Source of the DNA: Diphasiastrum complanatum
Lineage: Eukaryota > Streptophyta > Lycopodiopsida > Lycopodiales > Lycopodiaceae
Length of the DNA: 64,000 nucleotides
Direction: 5' to 3'
Assembly: GCA_029204225.1 (NCBI GenBank)
Contig: CM055096.1
Span: forward strand, 45,119,967-45,183,966
In this document: one piece after another, positions 12,601 to 24,125 of the stretch
How the letters are laid out: each line of letters begins with the position of its first letter
Numbering within the stretch: the stretch's first letter is position 1
Translations under genes and position numbers: made by a program
The notes under the pieces: model-generated
Told to the model about the DNA's origin: nothing
Database searches by the model: none
The model's input: the letters and a program-made list of their open reading frames with translations, nothing else

Positions 12601-14058
12601 GTACTCAGGGGAAGAAACAGGATTGATCCTTGGGTTAATGGTGCTGGTGGACCTCCAGGTCAATGGGCTCCAAAACGTCATCCTTCTCCTCCTGGTAGAT
12701 TTGGTGATGCTCCTGGCTTCGGGCAGCGTGGGCAGACAAATGCTGCTGCAATAGCTGCTGCGAAGCTAGAAAGTAGTGGTTTTGTGGTTGCTCCAGATGG
12801 CACAATCACCAAGGCTGGGTCTGCAGGTAATGCCCTACGTGGTGGACCCCGTCCATTTCCTGGTGGCGGTCGAAGTGGCAGTGGTGTGATTTTCAATTCT
12901 GGGCGAGGATCAATGGGCATAGGTGAGATGAATCTTGGTACAAGGGTTGGTATGGGCCCTGGAAGAGGTTTTGGGTTTGGCCCTGGTATGCGAGGCAATA
13001 TGGGCATGGGCATGGGCATGAATATGGGGGCTAATCCTGGGATAAGAGGTGGAGGTCCAGGTCGATCAGGAATGAGTAATCGGGGAATGATTGAAAGGTA
13101 TCGGTTTCCGCCTCGTGGTGTTGGAAATCTTGCTAGTGAACACTCCTTGGGTAGGCCAGTTGTGGAGCATTCAGAAAAATGGAATAGAAGGCAGCGAAAT
13201 TTATCTCCGGCTTCTTTGAAACTTAGGACTTCACCTTCCTCTCGCTCTCACCGAAGATCTCGATCCAGATCAAGAACAAGATCGCCTCGTTTACGAACAC
13301 CACCAAGATCTGGTAATGGTGGTAGTGGAAGTGTGTTAAGGCAAAGCCGCTCTCCTCTTCATGTCAGGTCAGTTGTGAAAGGTGAAAGTCGAGAATCTTC
13401 TCCTTCAGGACATCGTTTGATCCCCCCTCCACCAAAACTGCCCTTGCCACCACCACCGCCACGAGGACAACGTTCTCCTCCGGCTGGGCTAAAGAAATTG
13501 TCTGAAAGGAGAGAGGTTGACAGAAGGTACACAGATTTGGAGCAGGCAAGATCAATTGCACAGTCTCATACATCTCCAAGGAGACTTTCTTCTCTTATTG
13601 AGCAAACTGCTGCCACGTCTGAGGAACCCGATCAGCAACTTTTGTCTTCGAGGCAAAGTTCTGTCACTGAGAAGCACAGACCATCATCTTCGTTGATCCA
13701 CATCTCTCGTTCGGGGTCGGGACGAGACTTGGTTTCAATGGAATCTTTTGGAAAGTCAAACAGTGAAGTGCAACGGTCCTCGGATGATGAAATTGGGGAC
13801 ATCACAACTCATATTGCAAGGAAAGGCGAAACTTTGTTGAAGGAACACCGATTGAATGATGCATTTTGGCTGGATAGGTCGGAGCGAGACCGGAGGGCAG
13901 ATGCAGGCCTCTACAAAAGAAAATTAGGGAGAGAGGATTCTAGAAGGGAATTCGTCAAATCAAGAAGAGATGGAAGAGGAGGCAATAATTCCCGACACTT
14001 AAGCAGCAAAGAAGGGGACGATGAAGTAGCACCAAGACGAAGGCGAGCACCTTTATGA
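6650..14058 (+). CDS. PHD finger / RING-CH-like zinc-finger protein, 6 exons, 1919 aa
   Basis: Exons by GT/AG and frame: 6650-7603, 8022-8099, 8593-8715, 9175-9600, 9725-12396, 12552-14058 (5760 nt including the stop). An in-frame TGA 15 nt upstream supports the ATG at 6650. A PHD finger spans residues 285-328 (C285, C287, C299, C302, H307, C310, then C325 and C328 in exon 2), as expected for a histone-tail reader. Residues 371-428 fit the RING-CH spacing (C371-x2-C374, C389-x-C391-x7-H399-x2-C402, C425-x2-C428), so E3 ligase activity or a second PHD-like fold is possible. SPSPPPRS repeats follow near 560, then a long acidic region (about 1126-1330). The C-terminus has RG-rich, RS-rich (about 1645-1690) and proline-rich (about 1710-1730) tracts typical of chromatin or RNA-processing factors. 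I infer a nuclear chromatin-associated protein. The orthologue name is not recognised. The exon 5/6 junction is the least certain point. Confidence 0.9.
10951..11190 (+). repeat. 120-bp in-frame tandem duplication inside exon 5
   Basis: Two 120-bp copies (10951-11070 and 11071-11190) keep the reading frame and encode two 40-residue copies, about residues 937-1016. Each has the pattern NV..TAST.LSSE.FNQ and ends in DGSKG. The copies differ at many codons, so the duplication is not recent. It lies in the disordered acidic part of the PHD protein. Confidence 0.85.
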
Positions 14059-15670
14059 TTTCTGCATAAGGACGCTGACGAAGTTATATGGACTATAGCC
14101 TGCATCTCATGGATTGGTGGTAGAAGTTTCAGCAATGTCTTCTAGCTAAAAGGTTTGACAGCTTATAGTGTTTGGTGCAAAAGAGCACTGTAAAAGCCAT
14201 CAAGTTTCGGCTGCAAATAACAGCTCCAGAAAACACTGATGCACACCGAGTATGCACGCCAAAGTTTCACCATCGGAGGAGTATATTGGATTCTTTTCAT
14301 GCCATGCCTTATAGGAGCTATGCGCTCAATGTATCCCAAGGTTGTGCACAATGTAGTTGCAAGCCATGCAAGGGCATTCTCCTCATTGCAAGAGATGATG
14401 GTCTTCAGACAGCAAATTCTATCATAAAGTAATTGATCATCAATGGACGAAGTGTCATCTCACCTGGATGGATGTATAGCTACAAATGGTGATTTACTGG
14501 GTTTTTTTTCACCATAATAAGTTTATAACTTTAAGCATGTGCCTTGCCTCTTATCATAGTTCAAGCACGATGATAGCTTTTGTAGTTTCTCTGGCAAGCT
14601 GTGCTTTCTTAATGCTGCTTGCAATGTGACATTCAAGTCCAACATCGTACAATTTTGATTGAGAAAAAAATGTATAAAATGTTTGGTAAATTGTTCTTAT
14701 AGGCCTCCTTCCTAAAAAGGCAGGAGTCTACTGATGCTGGTGTAATTATTAATTAGAGTTGCTGCTTATACTCGAGTTTGTGTGCAACTTGACTGGAGGA
14801 TGCTCTAGAGCAGAATTTGCTAACAAATGTAGCTTATGTTATCATCTATGATTTTACATTGGCTTTGCTGTGCTAGCCATCATTGTGGCCAAGTGTGCCC
14901 TTCAACTTCGGAGAAGTGATAGAAACTCAGTATTTTGTTCAGATATATGGAAGTTAACTACTCCACTTCTTATTAGTCTAGCTTCCTTTGAATTCAAAAA
15001 TCATCTTGCTCGTTTCTTTAGATTTAAGAATTGTTCGTGAAACGAGTCTTCTAGCAACAAATCATTCCAAGATTTTTAAAACTAAGAATTTGCCTTTCTA
15101 ACCATCTCTCTCAAAATTAATCGGCCATATTTGAGCAAAACCAAGACTTCTATGGAACAATTTGTCAAATTAACATACAAACTACATTTCATGATGTTTG
15201 CATCTTAAACCTCCATTTTTTTAGCTTTTGCAATATATACGTTCCACTTTACACCATGCATCCTATTACCCCATAGAGAATTTCTCATCATTCTTCAAAG
15301 CACCATTCTATATTAGAAAATAGACAACCATTGCAATTATCCAATTTAACTTGGAATGAAATGCATTAAAGTTTTTTATAAAGCCACTAGTACAAAAACG
15401 AGCAGCAATTCACCTTATTAACAACTTGTATTTTATATAACTAGCTTGCTCCAATCCTTTTTTGAGCTAGAGGAGTCATAAAATTGCTACATCAACCACA
15501 GAGTTGTCTAGCTCTTCCTTAATTACTTTAGTGTGATTTGCAAATAGCATACAACATTGGAGACAAAGGGCATTCTTCTCTCGTACTATGATTTATAGTA
15601 AATTTGTTTCAAAGTTTGCAATTACCTAGATTTAATAGCAAACAAAACTTGTATAATTTCCATGCAATAC
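14059..15670 (+). other. 3' UTR and downstream intergenic DNA of the PHD gene
   Basis: No coding feature recognised after the TGA at 14056-14058. The 3' UTR probably occupies the first several hundred bases. AATAA-like A/T-rich elements occur near 14510 and 14670-14690, but no cleavage site can be assigned by eye. Confidence 0.35.
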
Positions 15671-15679
15671 TTATTTGCT

Positions 15680-17641
15680 TAAAAATGTAAACAATTGTCC
15701 ATCGTAGTGAGGTGAGTTGGGCAAAGCTCCATGTTGTGGCTAGGAAGCGATAAGACATCAAAATACTGAAAACCTATTGCTTGATGTAAGTCACTAGCTA
15801 TAATAGTGTCAATAACAGGTATTGTAGAAAGCTTTGAAGTTTTCTGCAACTTGAGCTCATTGGAGAATTGAAATTGCTTGCCAACATTGCAATGCAACAA
15901 AAATATGTTGACGATAGAAAGATACAATGATGGATGGTGATGTAATGGAGAATGGAAATTGCTTGCCAACATTGCAATGCAACAGAAATATGTTGACGAT
16001 CGAAAGATACAATGATGGATGGTGATGTAACACTTCGTTCTTGGCACTTCACAACAAGCTCCCATAAAGACAAAAATTTATTAAATTTCTTCTGAAGACA
16101 TCCATATGTTTCCAAAACAAAGGGGATGAACTCTTACCAAGTGCACGATCATTGTAATCTTGCTCAATCTCTTGAGTTGTGGGAGATGTAGTCGTGGTGG
16201 AAGAATGACGAAGGAGGTCTTGTCGAGAGGGATCATCAATAACACCATCTCCAAGGGTGCAAATATTCTCATGCGAAAGAACAAGGTCTTCACGCCGACA
16301 AGATGACTACGAAGATGGCCCTGGCAAAATGTGTGTTTGCTCTCAAACAATATAAAAACCGCTATCATGAGCAATAGCAGCAAGAACATCAGAAATGGAA
16401 TAATGTGATACGATACGATCACCACCTAATCGACATCACATAAGATGAGTACCCTGAAAATCCAGCACATGACCACATGAACATATGAACATTCAAAAAG
16501 ACCATTCAACATTGGATGTGGAAGTCCCAATTTGGTATGAAGGGCATTGGTAAACAAGTTACAAGAAAGTCGCAATTTTGGAAAAACTGGACGTGCAACC
16601 AATCAAGCACCCACACCTAGACCAACACAAAAAGAAGATGAGCCTGAGCTACATTAGATGGTGAATCATTGATAAGTTAAGGAATAAGAGTGAATATGCT
16701 CCATGAGAGTCTGTTGAAAAGCTAAATGCTGATGTGTCACCAAACTTTCAAAGGGAGGCAAAAAAGGCTGCACAACTGCTAGAACTAAATCTATAACAAT
16801 CCAAAGATCTTGTTGAAAAGCAAAATTGACGTTTTCCACATAATCATGAGCCGTCGAATCAAGAACAAGCAGCTAATTACCTTGCTGAAACTTGGAAACT
16901 AGTGTAGAGGCAACTTTCTAGATAAGCAGCCGAAGCAATGCAAGCGGTAGATACAAGGCCAACACCACCCGAGGAAGCATAAAGAGAAATCTGTTTCTTA
17001 TTCTAAAACTGAGTATAAAAGGTGCTTGGTCCCAAAAGACGAGAAAATATTTGTAGTAAAGTATCATCAAAATCTTATAGTAATGATAATACATCATAGG
17101 TGAAGGAAAAATGCAACGTAGAAGATAGTCGGAATGTTGGGCAAAGCATTGTGAGTGAGAATTTTGATAGCAACTGGGTAGTTTCAAGCTTTGGGAACAT
17201 ATTAGAATGACGAGCAAATCCATCCAGAGTATCCCACATAAATGAAGTGACAAACTCCAGAGAAACAATTGGAATACCAAGCACCTTAATGCCATGCTTA
17301 GGTCACCCCGCAGAGATGGACAAATATGCTAGAAGGCCTTTTGGACACCAAGCTACACACTTAGACATGAATGGAGGCCGAGTCCAAGAGAGAAACAAAC
17401 TCAAGTTTTGCAGCAAGCGCATTGCAACAAAGAAAAAGCTCTCTTTGTGAATTTTGCCAATCACTTGATATGAAATGCCGAATCCTATTATGGGTTCACA
17501 ATGACCTACTTCACCACCTCTAGGAGGAAGAGCAAACACCAAAGAGAAAAGAGCAAAAAAGCATGCCAAGCAGCAATATGAGAAGGATTGGTAGCTAAAC
17601 GAGATAATAAGAAAAACAAGAACGATGTGGTATTGTACCAC
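15680..17641 (-). pseudogene. Reverse-transcriptase-family relic, right copy (N- and C-terminal blocks)
   Basis: Read on the minus strand, 17.64-17.30 kb gives an N-terminal block with LATNPSHIAAWHAFLLF, ALPPRGG and KIHKESFFFVAM. Next, 17.29-16.92 kb gives C-terminal RT-family blocks (LGIPIVSLEFVTSF, DTLDGFARHSNMFPKL, then in the other frame CFAQHSDYLLRCIFPSP) and, after more shifts, SSGGVGLVST. Only a few bases separate the two parts, so the central RT catalytic region is deleted. The N-terminal block matches the left copy at 120-345. Several frameshifts and stops make it non-functional. The portion below 16.9 kb, including GDGVIDDPSRQDLL near 16.2 kb, is assigned only by continuity. Confidence 0.55.
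15861..16030 (+). repeat. 85-bp tandem duplication
   Basis: Two copies of an 85-bp unit (15861-15945 and 15946-16030) start tggagaat(t/g)gaaattgc and end gatggtgatgtaa, with very few differences. The duplication lies inside the reverse-transcriptase relic and is much younger than that relic. Confidence 0.9.
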
Positions 17642-19310
17642 AAAGGCCTTGCCATGTCATAATATCATGATCCCTAAAAGTTTAGGATTATGGAAAGGCA
17701 TTTGCGACATAATATGAGAGCACTAAGTTGAAAATGAAAATTTAAAAAAGCGTGAAAAATTACTTTATGCAATGAATTTATATTTTGATCTTGATATATA
17801 TGCACGATCTTGAGGAGAAAATTGGACATTAGTTTTTTGTAAGTTTTGAATATAGATTTAAAAGTTACAACAAATTGATAAGATTTGTTGATGATTATAA
17901 TTTTGTTGTATTAGACAACATAATTCATGATTGATTATATTAGGTGTAATTGTATGTATTTTGTTCAATATGGTTGTAGTTGATTTTGTTTGAGAAAATT
18001 TAAAAATTGGAAGATGATTATGATTTTGCTGATTAGTAATGTTTTACATCGTACACAAAACATGAGGAAGAAATTAGTCTATGTTGGGTTGATTATTCTT
18101 TTACAGGTGATTGTTGAAATGTGATTTGATTGAGCAGTGAATTTGTGTTTGGCTTTGTAACATGAGAAGCTAAATATGATGTCGATTTGATAGAAATGGA
18201 CTTATTACATGAGGTAGTAAAACACAACAAGTTGGTTGCTGAAAGCAACAAGTTGCCTATAGATTAGATGCAAGGATGCAATGTAAAGAAAAAGATTGGA
18301 GAGGGATATAAGAAAATTGCATGTGTGGAAATCAATGTTAAGGGAATTGTATTTGTTCATTTATGAGCATTGACTGTTGTTTAGTGGCTTTTCATTTTGT
18401 AGTAGAAGTATAGTGAAGAGTGATTAGACCAATATGCATAAGTCGAACCAGATTGGCATGCATGATTGTTGCAATTTGTCCATATGTGGTCAAGTTGGGA
18501 GTTGTATAGAGTTGTTGCTTATTTGAAAAGTATTTGTAGTCCATGGCTGGCCATGAAATTATGAAATAATTGTGTAGGTGAGCTGGGCCTTAGAATATCA
18601 ATATTTAAGTCCCCTATTAAAGTTGTAGGAACATTTGTGGGTATTGTTTGGACACGTTGTGGAGAATTTGCAATAACGATTTAATGTTTGCTTTTGGATG
18701 CTTGTACTTAGCGATTAGGTGCATGTGGAATTGTGTGCCTTAGTTGAAGATCACGTGTTATTTCAATGTCGTTGGTTTCGTTTAAGGTGTTGTTTGCAAT
18801 CTGGAGAGATTTGAATGTTTGGAAAGTGATATCCTATTTTTGAATGTAATATTTGTTCTTGACATATGGTTCTTGTAGTCAATGGTGGATGGTGTTTCAT
18901 TGCACCTTTTCGCAAGCAAATCCATATCAATGATACTACTTGATGTATCAATATTTTGATTGCTTTGTAGAAGATGTTGGGTATATGTTGGCAAAATTTG
19001 TGTTCATAATGTAAGATCTCCCATTTGGCAATTTTTTTTGGTATGGAAGCTTGTTGCGCATCACCATCTTCCCTCAAATGGAGCGATTGCTTTGTAACAA
19101 TTTTCATAATCTACCACTTATTGAGGGCTCGTGAAATTGTGGATGAGAGTGTCTATTTCCAAATCTTCATCATCAAGTTCATTCTTCTCATCTCTGGAAG
19201 TCTTTGTTGTGAAATTTTAGAAGTCATCTATCTTGAGGTTGGGGGTCCTCTATCAAAACCACTCATTGTACACTTGTAAATAAGTGATTAGGCCAAATTA
19301 GTAGGCTACT
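17642..19310. other. AT-rich intergenic stretch, nothing recognised
   Basis: Both strands have only short open frames without motifs (for example 18763-19107 on the minus strand). No repeat structure or element boundary was noticed. Confidence 0.4.
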
Positions 19311-19321
19311 TACACTTGGCT

Positions 19322-19765
19322 TGATGGTAGAGGTCCTTTGTCAGATGAATGGCAGATGTGTTATCCATGAACAGTAGCAGCGGCTTGTTGGAGTTCTCTC
19401 CCAGTCCGTCAAGGAACTGCTTGAGCGCCATGTAAGCTCGTTCGCCATTTTGGCTGCTACAACATACTCTACTTCGTAGGATGATTGCGCAATTTCCTAC
19501 TGACCCATATCACAACTGCACCGGCTACTATTGTGCATCCTCCCGAGATGCTCTTGTAGTCATCTTTCAAGGATGCCCAGCTTGCATCGCTGTAGGGTTT
19601 GATCAAGAATCCTTCATGTTGAGAGAAACACAACCCATAATCTTCGTCTGTTTGAAAGTATTGCAAAATTCTCTTGGCTATCTTCCAGTGTCTAGGTCCT
19701 GGATTGATATTGAACTGGCTCATTCTGAAAACTGCATAAGCAATGTCAGGGCGTGTCATAAGCAA
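19322..19765 (-). pseudogene. copia RNase H fragment
   Basis: Contains TRPDIAYAVFRMSQF, HWKIAKRILQYF, PYSDASWASLKDDYKS and ISGGCTIVAGAVVIWVSRK, the conserved copia RNase H signature. Frame shifts occur near 19470, where SCEVEY-type sequence is damaged, and the end is decayed. A 22-bp tandem duplication at its upstream side (19739-19784) breaks the join to the reverse transcriptase. Confidence 0.8.
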
Positions 19766-19784
19766 TGTCAGGGCGTGTCATAAG
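19739..19784 (+). repeat. 22-bp tandem duplication
   Basis: The phrase aagcaatgtcagggcgtgtcat occurs twice in direct succession within the copia coding region. Twenty-two bases is not a multiple of three, so the duplication itself shifts the RT/RNase H frame. Confidence 0.9.
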
Positions 19785-19950
19785 TGATCCGATCAACCTC
19801 CTTGTAGGGCACGTTTTGCATGGCTTCCTGCTCTTCTACATTCTGCGGGCAGTCCTGTTTTGTCAGAATCGTTTCGGACACCATTGGTGTGTTAGCTCCC
19901 TTGCAGTCTGTCATTTAAAAATCATCAATGATTTTTTGGATGTATCTTAG

Positions 19951-20860
19951 CTAGTGAAGATACAACTTCTCTTCGTCAAGATCTCTGTCAATCTGCAATC
20001 CTAAGTAGCATCTTGCTTCTTCTAGGTCTAATATTTCAAAATGCTGTGACATATCATGCTTCACCTGAGCAATCAGATTGTCTCTTTTGGATAGAATCAA
20101 AGTGTCATCAACATAGACAACAATGATTATGATTTTTCCATCTGACTTTTGTGTAGACATTGTAGTCGGCCATCAATGGTTGAAATCCTAAGGATCTGAG
20201 GGTGTGATCCTTCTTCTTATACCACTATCTGGCAGACTGCTTCAGTCCGTATATGCTTCTTTGCATTTGGCAGGCGTAGTTGGCAAATGATGTACAAATG
20301 AATCTTGGAGTTTGGTCCATGTAGACCTCTTCATTCAACTCGCCATGTAAGAAGGCGGTCTTTTCATCCACTACGTGGATCTTGAGACTGTATGAGACTG
20401 CATATGCAAGTAATAGGCGTATGGATGAATGCTTTATGACTGGAGAAAAGGTTTCAGTATAGTCAACAATTTGGCCTTGTACTTTGATATGTTGCCATCA
20501 GGTCCATACTTGTATTTGAAAACCCACTCGCACTTTACAGTCTTCCTCTCTGCTGGTAATGGCTCCAGATTTCAAACTTTGTTCTGCTCCATGGAATTCA
20601 TCTCGTCTTCCATTGTTTTGATCCACTTGTCCTTATCTGGACAGCTGATAGCTTTCTCATACATTTGAGGTTCTCCGCCAAATTCACAGAACTCTTCTGA
20701 TATAGAAGCTGAACTGTCAAGCACAAATCTGATAGGTGCTCTTCTTTCTCTCATGGATTTTCTTGGAGAGTTTGCAGTCAGATTGATGTCCTTGCCTTTG
20801 TTGACTACTGAACTGTGGTGAGTAGTAGGTGTCCTGGGTACAGGTTGCATGTCTTGCTAC
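19951..20860 (-). pseudogene. copia reverse transcriptase fragment
   Basis: Minus-strand frames give the SPRKSMRERRAPIRF linker, DKWIKTMEDEMNSMEQNKV (RT N-terminus), and, after shifts, VVYVDDTLILSKRDNL with the catalytic YVDD intact at about 20110, then EILDLEEARCYLGLQIDRD. The protein is closely similar to the copia on the + strand at 32.4-33.5 kb, so the two belong to one family. Stops between 20170 and 20570 make it non-functional. Confidence 0.85.
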
Positions 20861-20952
20861 TCGTCGTCTAAACAGTCACTATGTCCATCTGAAATTTGAA
20901 CATCTTCTTCCGGATGCTCAAGGTCCGCTCCCTCCGTTCATGTTGGCAGGTC

Positions 20953-21760
20953 TCATGTTGGCAGGTCATAGTAGCCTCTAGTCAGGATTTTATAGCCGAC
21001 TGGATCTCCATCAGCCATTGTCTTTGACTCATCAAATCTGACGTCTCTGACAGTCTTGATATATCTGTTGTCAAACATGTAGATCTTGTAGTATGATGAA
21101 TGAACATCATATCCTACGACGAATCCCTGCTCCACCTTTTCATCTAGCTTCTTTATTTTCTGATCTGGAATGTGTGGGCATATGCGACGCATCCAAAAAT
21201 GCGCACATGTGTTAGACTTGGTTTGTTGCCCCACCAAACCTCGTGTGGCATGGTATGTGCAACATTGGATCTACCTGTCCTATTTTGCAGGTAGTTGGCT
21301 GTAGCTACTACTTTAGCCCATAAAAAATTTGATGCCTTTGAATAGGCCATCATGGATCTCGCAGCTTCCATGAGAGTTCGGTTTCTCTCTCTGCCACACC
21401 ATTGTGTTGTGGTGTGTAGGCTACAGTCTTCAAATGAAGTATGCCTTTGCTGGTGCAAAAAGCTGCAAAGCGTTTGGAGACGTATTCTCCTCCTCTGTTC
21501 GTTCTGTCCATTTCTAAGCCCAATTCATGAACTCTATGAATTTTTCCAGGGCCTCTGACTTGTTGTAAATGAAATACACGGCTGCAAACTCACTGAAGTC
21601 ATCAATAAAAGTGATGTAGTACTTTGAACCTCCAGGGAGACCACATCAAATGGTCCACAGATGTCAGAGTGTACCAGTTCCAAGAGTTCTTTCATCCTAA
21701 AAGAGTCCTTTGGTGAATGGTATACGTGACATCTTGCCTTTGTTACAAGCATCACATGAC
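20953..21760 (-). pseudogene. copia integrase fragment
   Basis: Readable blocks are LELVHSDICGPFDVVSL (start of the integrase core), LMEAARSMMAYSKASNFLWAK, ATANYLQNRTGRSNV, PHEVWWGNKPSLTHVRIFGCVAYAH and KLDEKVEQGFVVGYDVHSSYYKIY. These are the standard core and post-core copia integrase blocks, spread over three frames. The same blocks occur in the + strand copia at 31.1-31.65 kb. Confidence 0.85.
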
Positions 21761-22640
21761 TTCAAGCATGCTGCATCTTTGATATTGACTCCAGTGAATG
21801 CTCCACTCTGGCTAGCGTTGTATAGAGCAATTGTATTGATGTGATACATTCTCCTGTGCCGTAGAATATCCATTGATTCATTGATATGGTGAGCTTGCTC
21901 TGAAGATACTCGGATGTTGAGGTGATACAAGTTTCTCTTTCGCTTTCTTGTGGTGACAAGCTGAGTGGTTGTGGATTCAACCACTTCGCAGGTATCACCT
22001 TCAAATATGATTGCCATCTTAGCAACAAATAGTAGGTCCTTCTAAAGAGTGGTCACAATTCCTATGGTAGCTCGAGTTTCTACTTCTACCTACCTTGGAT
22101 ATTTTATTCTAAGATGGGTCTTTACTAAGCCAAAAGAGCTCAATTCATCTTTGGGATTTTTGGGACCCCTACTTACAACATTAGATAGATTTTTCCAATA
22201 TTTTGACATTGTCATCGAGCCTTCTATATCTTCCTTTGGTGCTTAACCACAACACTCCAGTTCCGCTAACTTTGTGTCTAGAACCATCTCCCAAGATTAT
22301 ATATCTGGAAGATTCTGATTCTTGATAATCAGTGATCATGTGTCTTGTTGTCACGAAGTGTGACGTTGCACTTGAATCAAGAATTATTTCTTGTGTATCT
22401 GAAGTTGATGTCGCATAGACATCAGTAGACAAGTAAGCTACTGGGATCTTGCCGTTGTTGGCTCTGTCTTTGGCCATCTTAGAGGACTCGGGTCTCTCCA
22501 CATAGGATGAGCTATTGTCGCTCTCCTGTCTGCTCTGAGCTTTTTTGTTTTTGGGATTTTGGTAGCAGTCAACAGTTGCGTGACCTTTTTTTGACAGTGG
22601 ATGCACTCTTTTTTTGGATTGAACCAGCACTTATCAACAG
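21697..22640 (-). pseudogene. copia zinc knuckle, protease and GAG-pre-integrase fragments
   Basis: A degenerate knuckle (KKGHATVDCYQNP) is followed by ILDSSATSHFVTTRHMI, the protease active-site region. The usual DSGA(T/S) reads DSSAT here, so the conserved glycine is lost. Next comes a pre-integrase zinc-finger-like block (DILRHRRMYHIN ... SCDACNKGKMSR). About 150 bp near 22030-22180 does not fit the reading and may be a small insertion or a decayed spacer. Confidence 0.7.
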
Positions 22641-22699
22641 TGTGGCCTTCTCATGTGCATCTCGTGTAGGTCTTCTTCTCACCATTTTGTTGTCTCTAT

Positions 22700-23290
22700 T
22701 TATCTCTGCTCTTTCATTTGCCTTCTTTGGCTCTGACTGTTGCTTTTGATCTTGTTTTTGGTTTGACTCCCTCTAAGGCTTAAAATTCTCCTTTTGCTTC
22801 CCTTTGTTGCTGTAGAGAGCTTGATCAGATCTATCCTTGTCATCAAGGTGTTCACAAGCTTCCACCTCTCTCTGATCTTGATTACAGCCTTCTCAAGGGT
22901 CATTTGTGGGTCTTTAGCAAGCAAGGTTCGAGTCATCTGAAATGATCTTGGTAGAGCTCGGAGCAGGTATGTGAGCTGCTTTTCTACTGAGACTGCATTC
23001 TCTATTCCTGAGTTGTGTAATGAGAGGAACAGGTCCTTCATTCTTCTGATGAAGGAGGTGGGGTCAGCTAATCTTAGATTGGTCAGCTAATCTTCAAGAA
23101 GCATAATTTGGCTTCGTGACTTCATTTGAAATCTGGTTAGCAAAGTATTCCACATTTCTCTCGCATTGAAGAGTGTGGCTAGATCAAGCGTCAAGTTGTC
23201 TTCAATGGAGGAAGATAGGACGGTTACTACCTTGTCGTTTATTTCTCTCCATTCCCGTAGCTCTTTGCCAATGGTTGTGGGCATCTCTTC
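22700..23290 (-). pseudogene. copia gag (UBN2-type) fragment
   Basis: Blocks LREWREINDKVVTVLSSSIEDN, ATLFNAREMWNTLLTRFQ, then in another frame MKDLFLSLHNSGIENAV and EKQLTYLLRALPRSFQ match the general pattern of copia gag UBN2 domains. A small local duplication (gtcagctaatctt twice, 23065-23095) lies at the frame break between the two parts. Confidence 0.75.
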
Positions 23291-23513
23291 TGTGCCATCA
23301 ACCTAGGGCTATAGACCTTCTCCTTTCAGTATGAGAGAAGTCTTCACCTTCCATGCTAGGAAGTTTGATCCTGAGGAGTCAAGGATCGTGCAGATCTTTG
23401 ATTGAATGCTGCTAATGGATGTCATAGCCTGAAGGAATCAGGCAGAGCTCTGATAGAGGTAAAGGGTGGCTCCAATACCACTATTCTGGAATCAACCGCA
23501 TCCTGATACCACT

Positions 23514-23770
23514 GATGGGAAGTTGGGATCTCGGGTTGAACCAGAGATGAAGGCCGGATAGTGCCAACTTGGTAGCCGTAGCTACTGCTACTGACTATGG
23601 TCTAATTCTCTTCCAAGCCCCATATCGCCTCCGACAATCTGTTGTAAAATTAAACTTGTAAACAGTAGATAATATTGAGTAAAACAACAACGGAAAAGTA
23701 TCTACTGCTAGCATGCATTCCAATATTGCAGATCATACACATTATAGAACAGAACTTTGTGAAAATCGCT
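23514..23770. other. Probable LTR remnant of the minus-strand copia
   Basis: Lies directly 5' (minus sense) of the copia primer-binding site, so it should be the 3' part of its 5' LTR. No second copy is present for comparison and the outer boundary is not visible. Confidence 0.3.
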
Positions 23771-23779
23771 TCTATTGTT

Positions 23780-24120
23780 AGAACTGAATTTACAATATTT
23801 TCTCATCTAACTTGTAAAGTCTTCCAAGTCTAGTGCCTTTAGCAATAACCTTGCCTTTCTTCTTTATGTAACAATCTTTAGAAGGGATTCCCCACAAAAA
23901 CCATTATCAACCATTTGTCCACAACACTAAGTAGATTCTTAGTGATGCTAGGAATGTGCAAGGCTCCTTTAACATTGACCTTTCTTGAAGATCCTAAGCA
24001 CAAGGAGATAGAACCTACTCATTCTATATTACAAACATCATCATTGGCTGTAAAAATAGACTTGATAGGTCCTTCATAAGACAAAAGAGTTGAAAAATAC
24101 TCTCTCTTGCTTGTCATGTG
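23780..24120 (-). pseudogene. copia protease / pre-integrase fragment of a second family
   Basis: Minus-strand reading gives HMTSKREYFSTLLSYEGPIK, then GALHIPSITKNLLSV and, after stops, blocks like KKKGKVIAKGTRLGRLYKLDE. This is the region between the copia protease active site and the GAG-pre-integrase domain. It resembles the family at 29.1 kb (SHMTHQKDYFSNL) more than the element just to its left. It ends abruptly at about 24120, just before a putative LTR at 24126, as if cut by an insertion. Confidence 0.65.
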
Positions 24121-24125
24121 GGAAT

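Larger units (their letters stand above)
19320..23513 (-). mobile_element. Ty1/copia retrotransposon, near full-length internal region, degenerate
   Basis: In minus-strand order: primer-binding site near 23500-23512 (TGGTATCAGGA, initiator-Met-tRNA type), gag UBN2-like region (23290-22700), aspartic protease, GAG-pre-integrase, integrase core, reverse transcriptase and RNase H, ending near 19320. This is the domain order of copia (PR-INT-RT-RH). The frame is broken by many stops and shifts, so it is inactive. The 5' LTR should lie to the right of 23513 (TGATGGG on the + strand would be its end), but its outer edge was not found. No 3' LTR was identified left of 19.3 kb. Confidence 0.85.

Noticed and set aside
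12542-12754. Frame MPGNLEEEEVEEGVDHHQ as a separate small gene
   Set aside because: It overlaps the RG-rich frame that runs without a stop to 14058. Kept only as a possible alternative-splice product.
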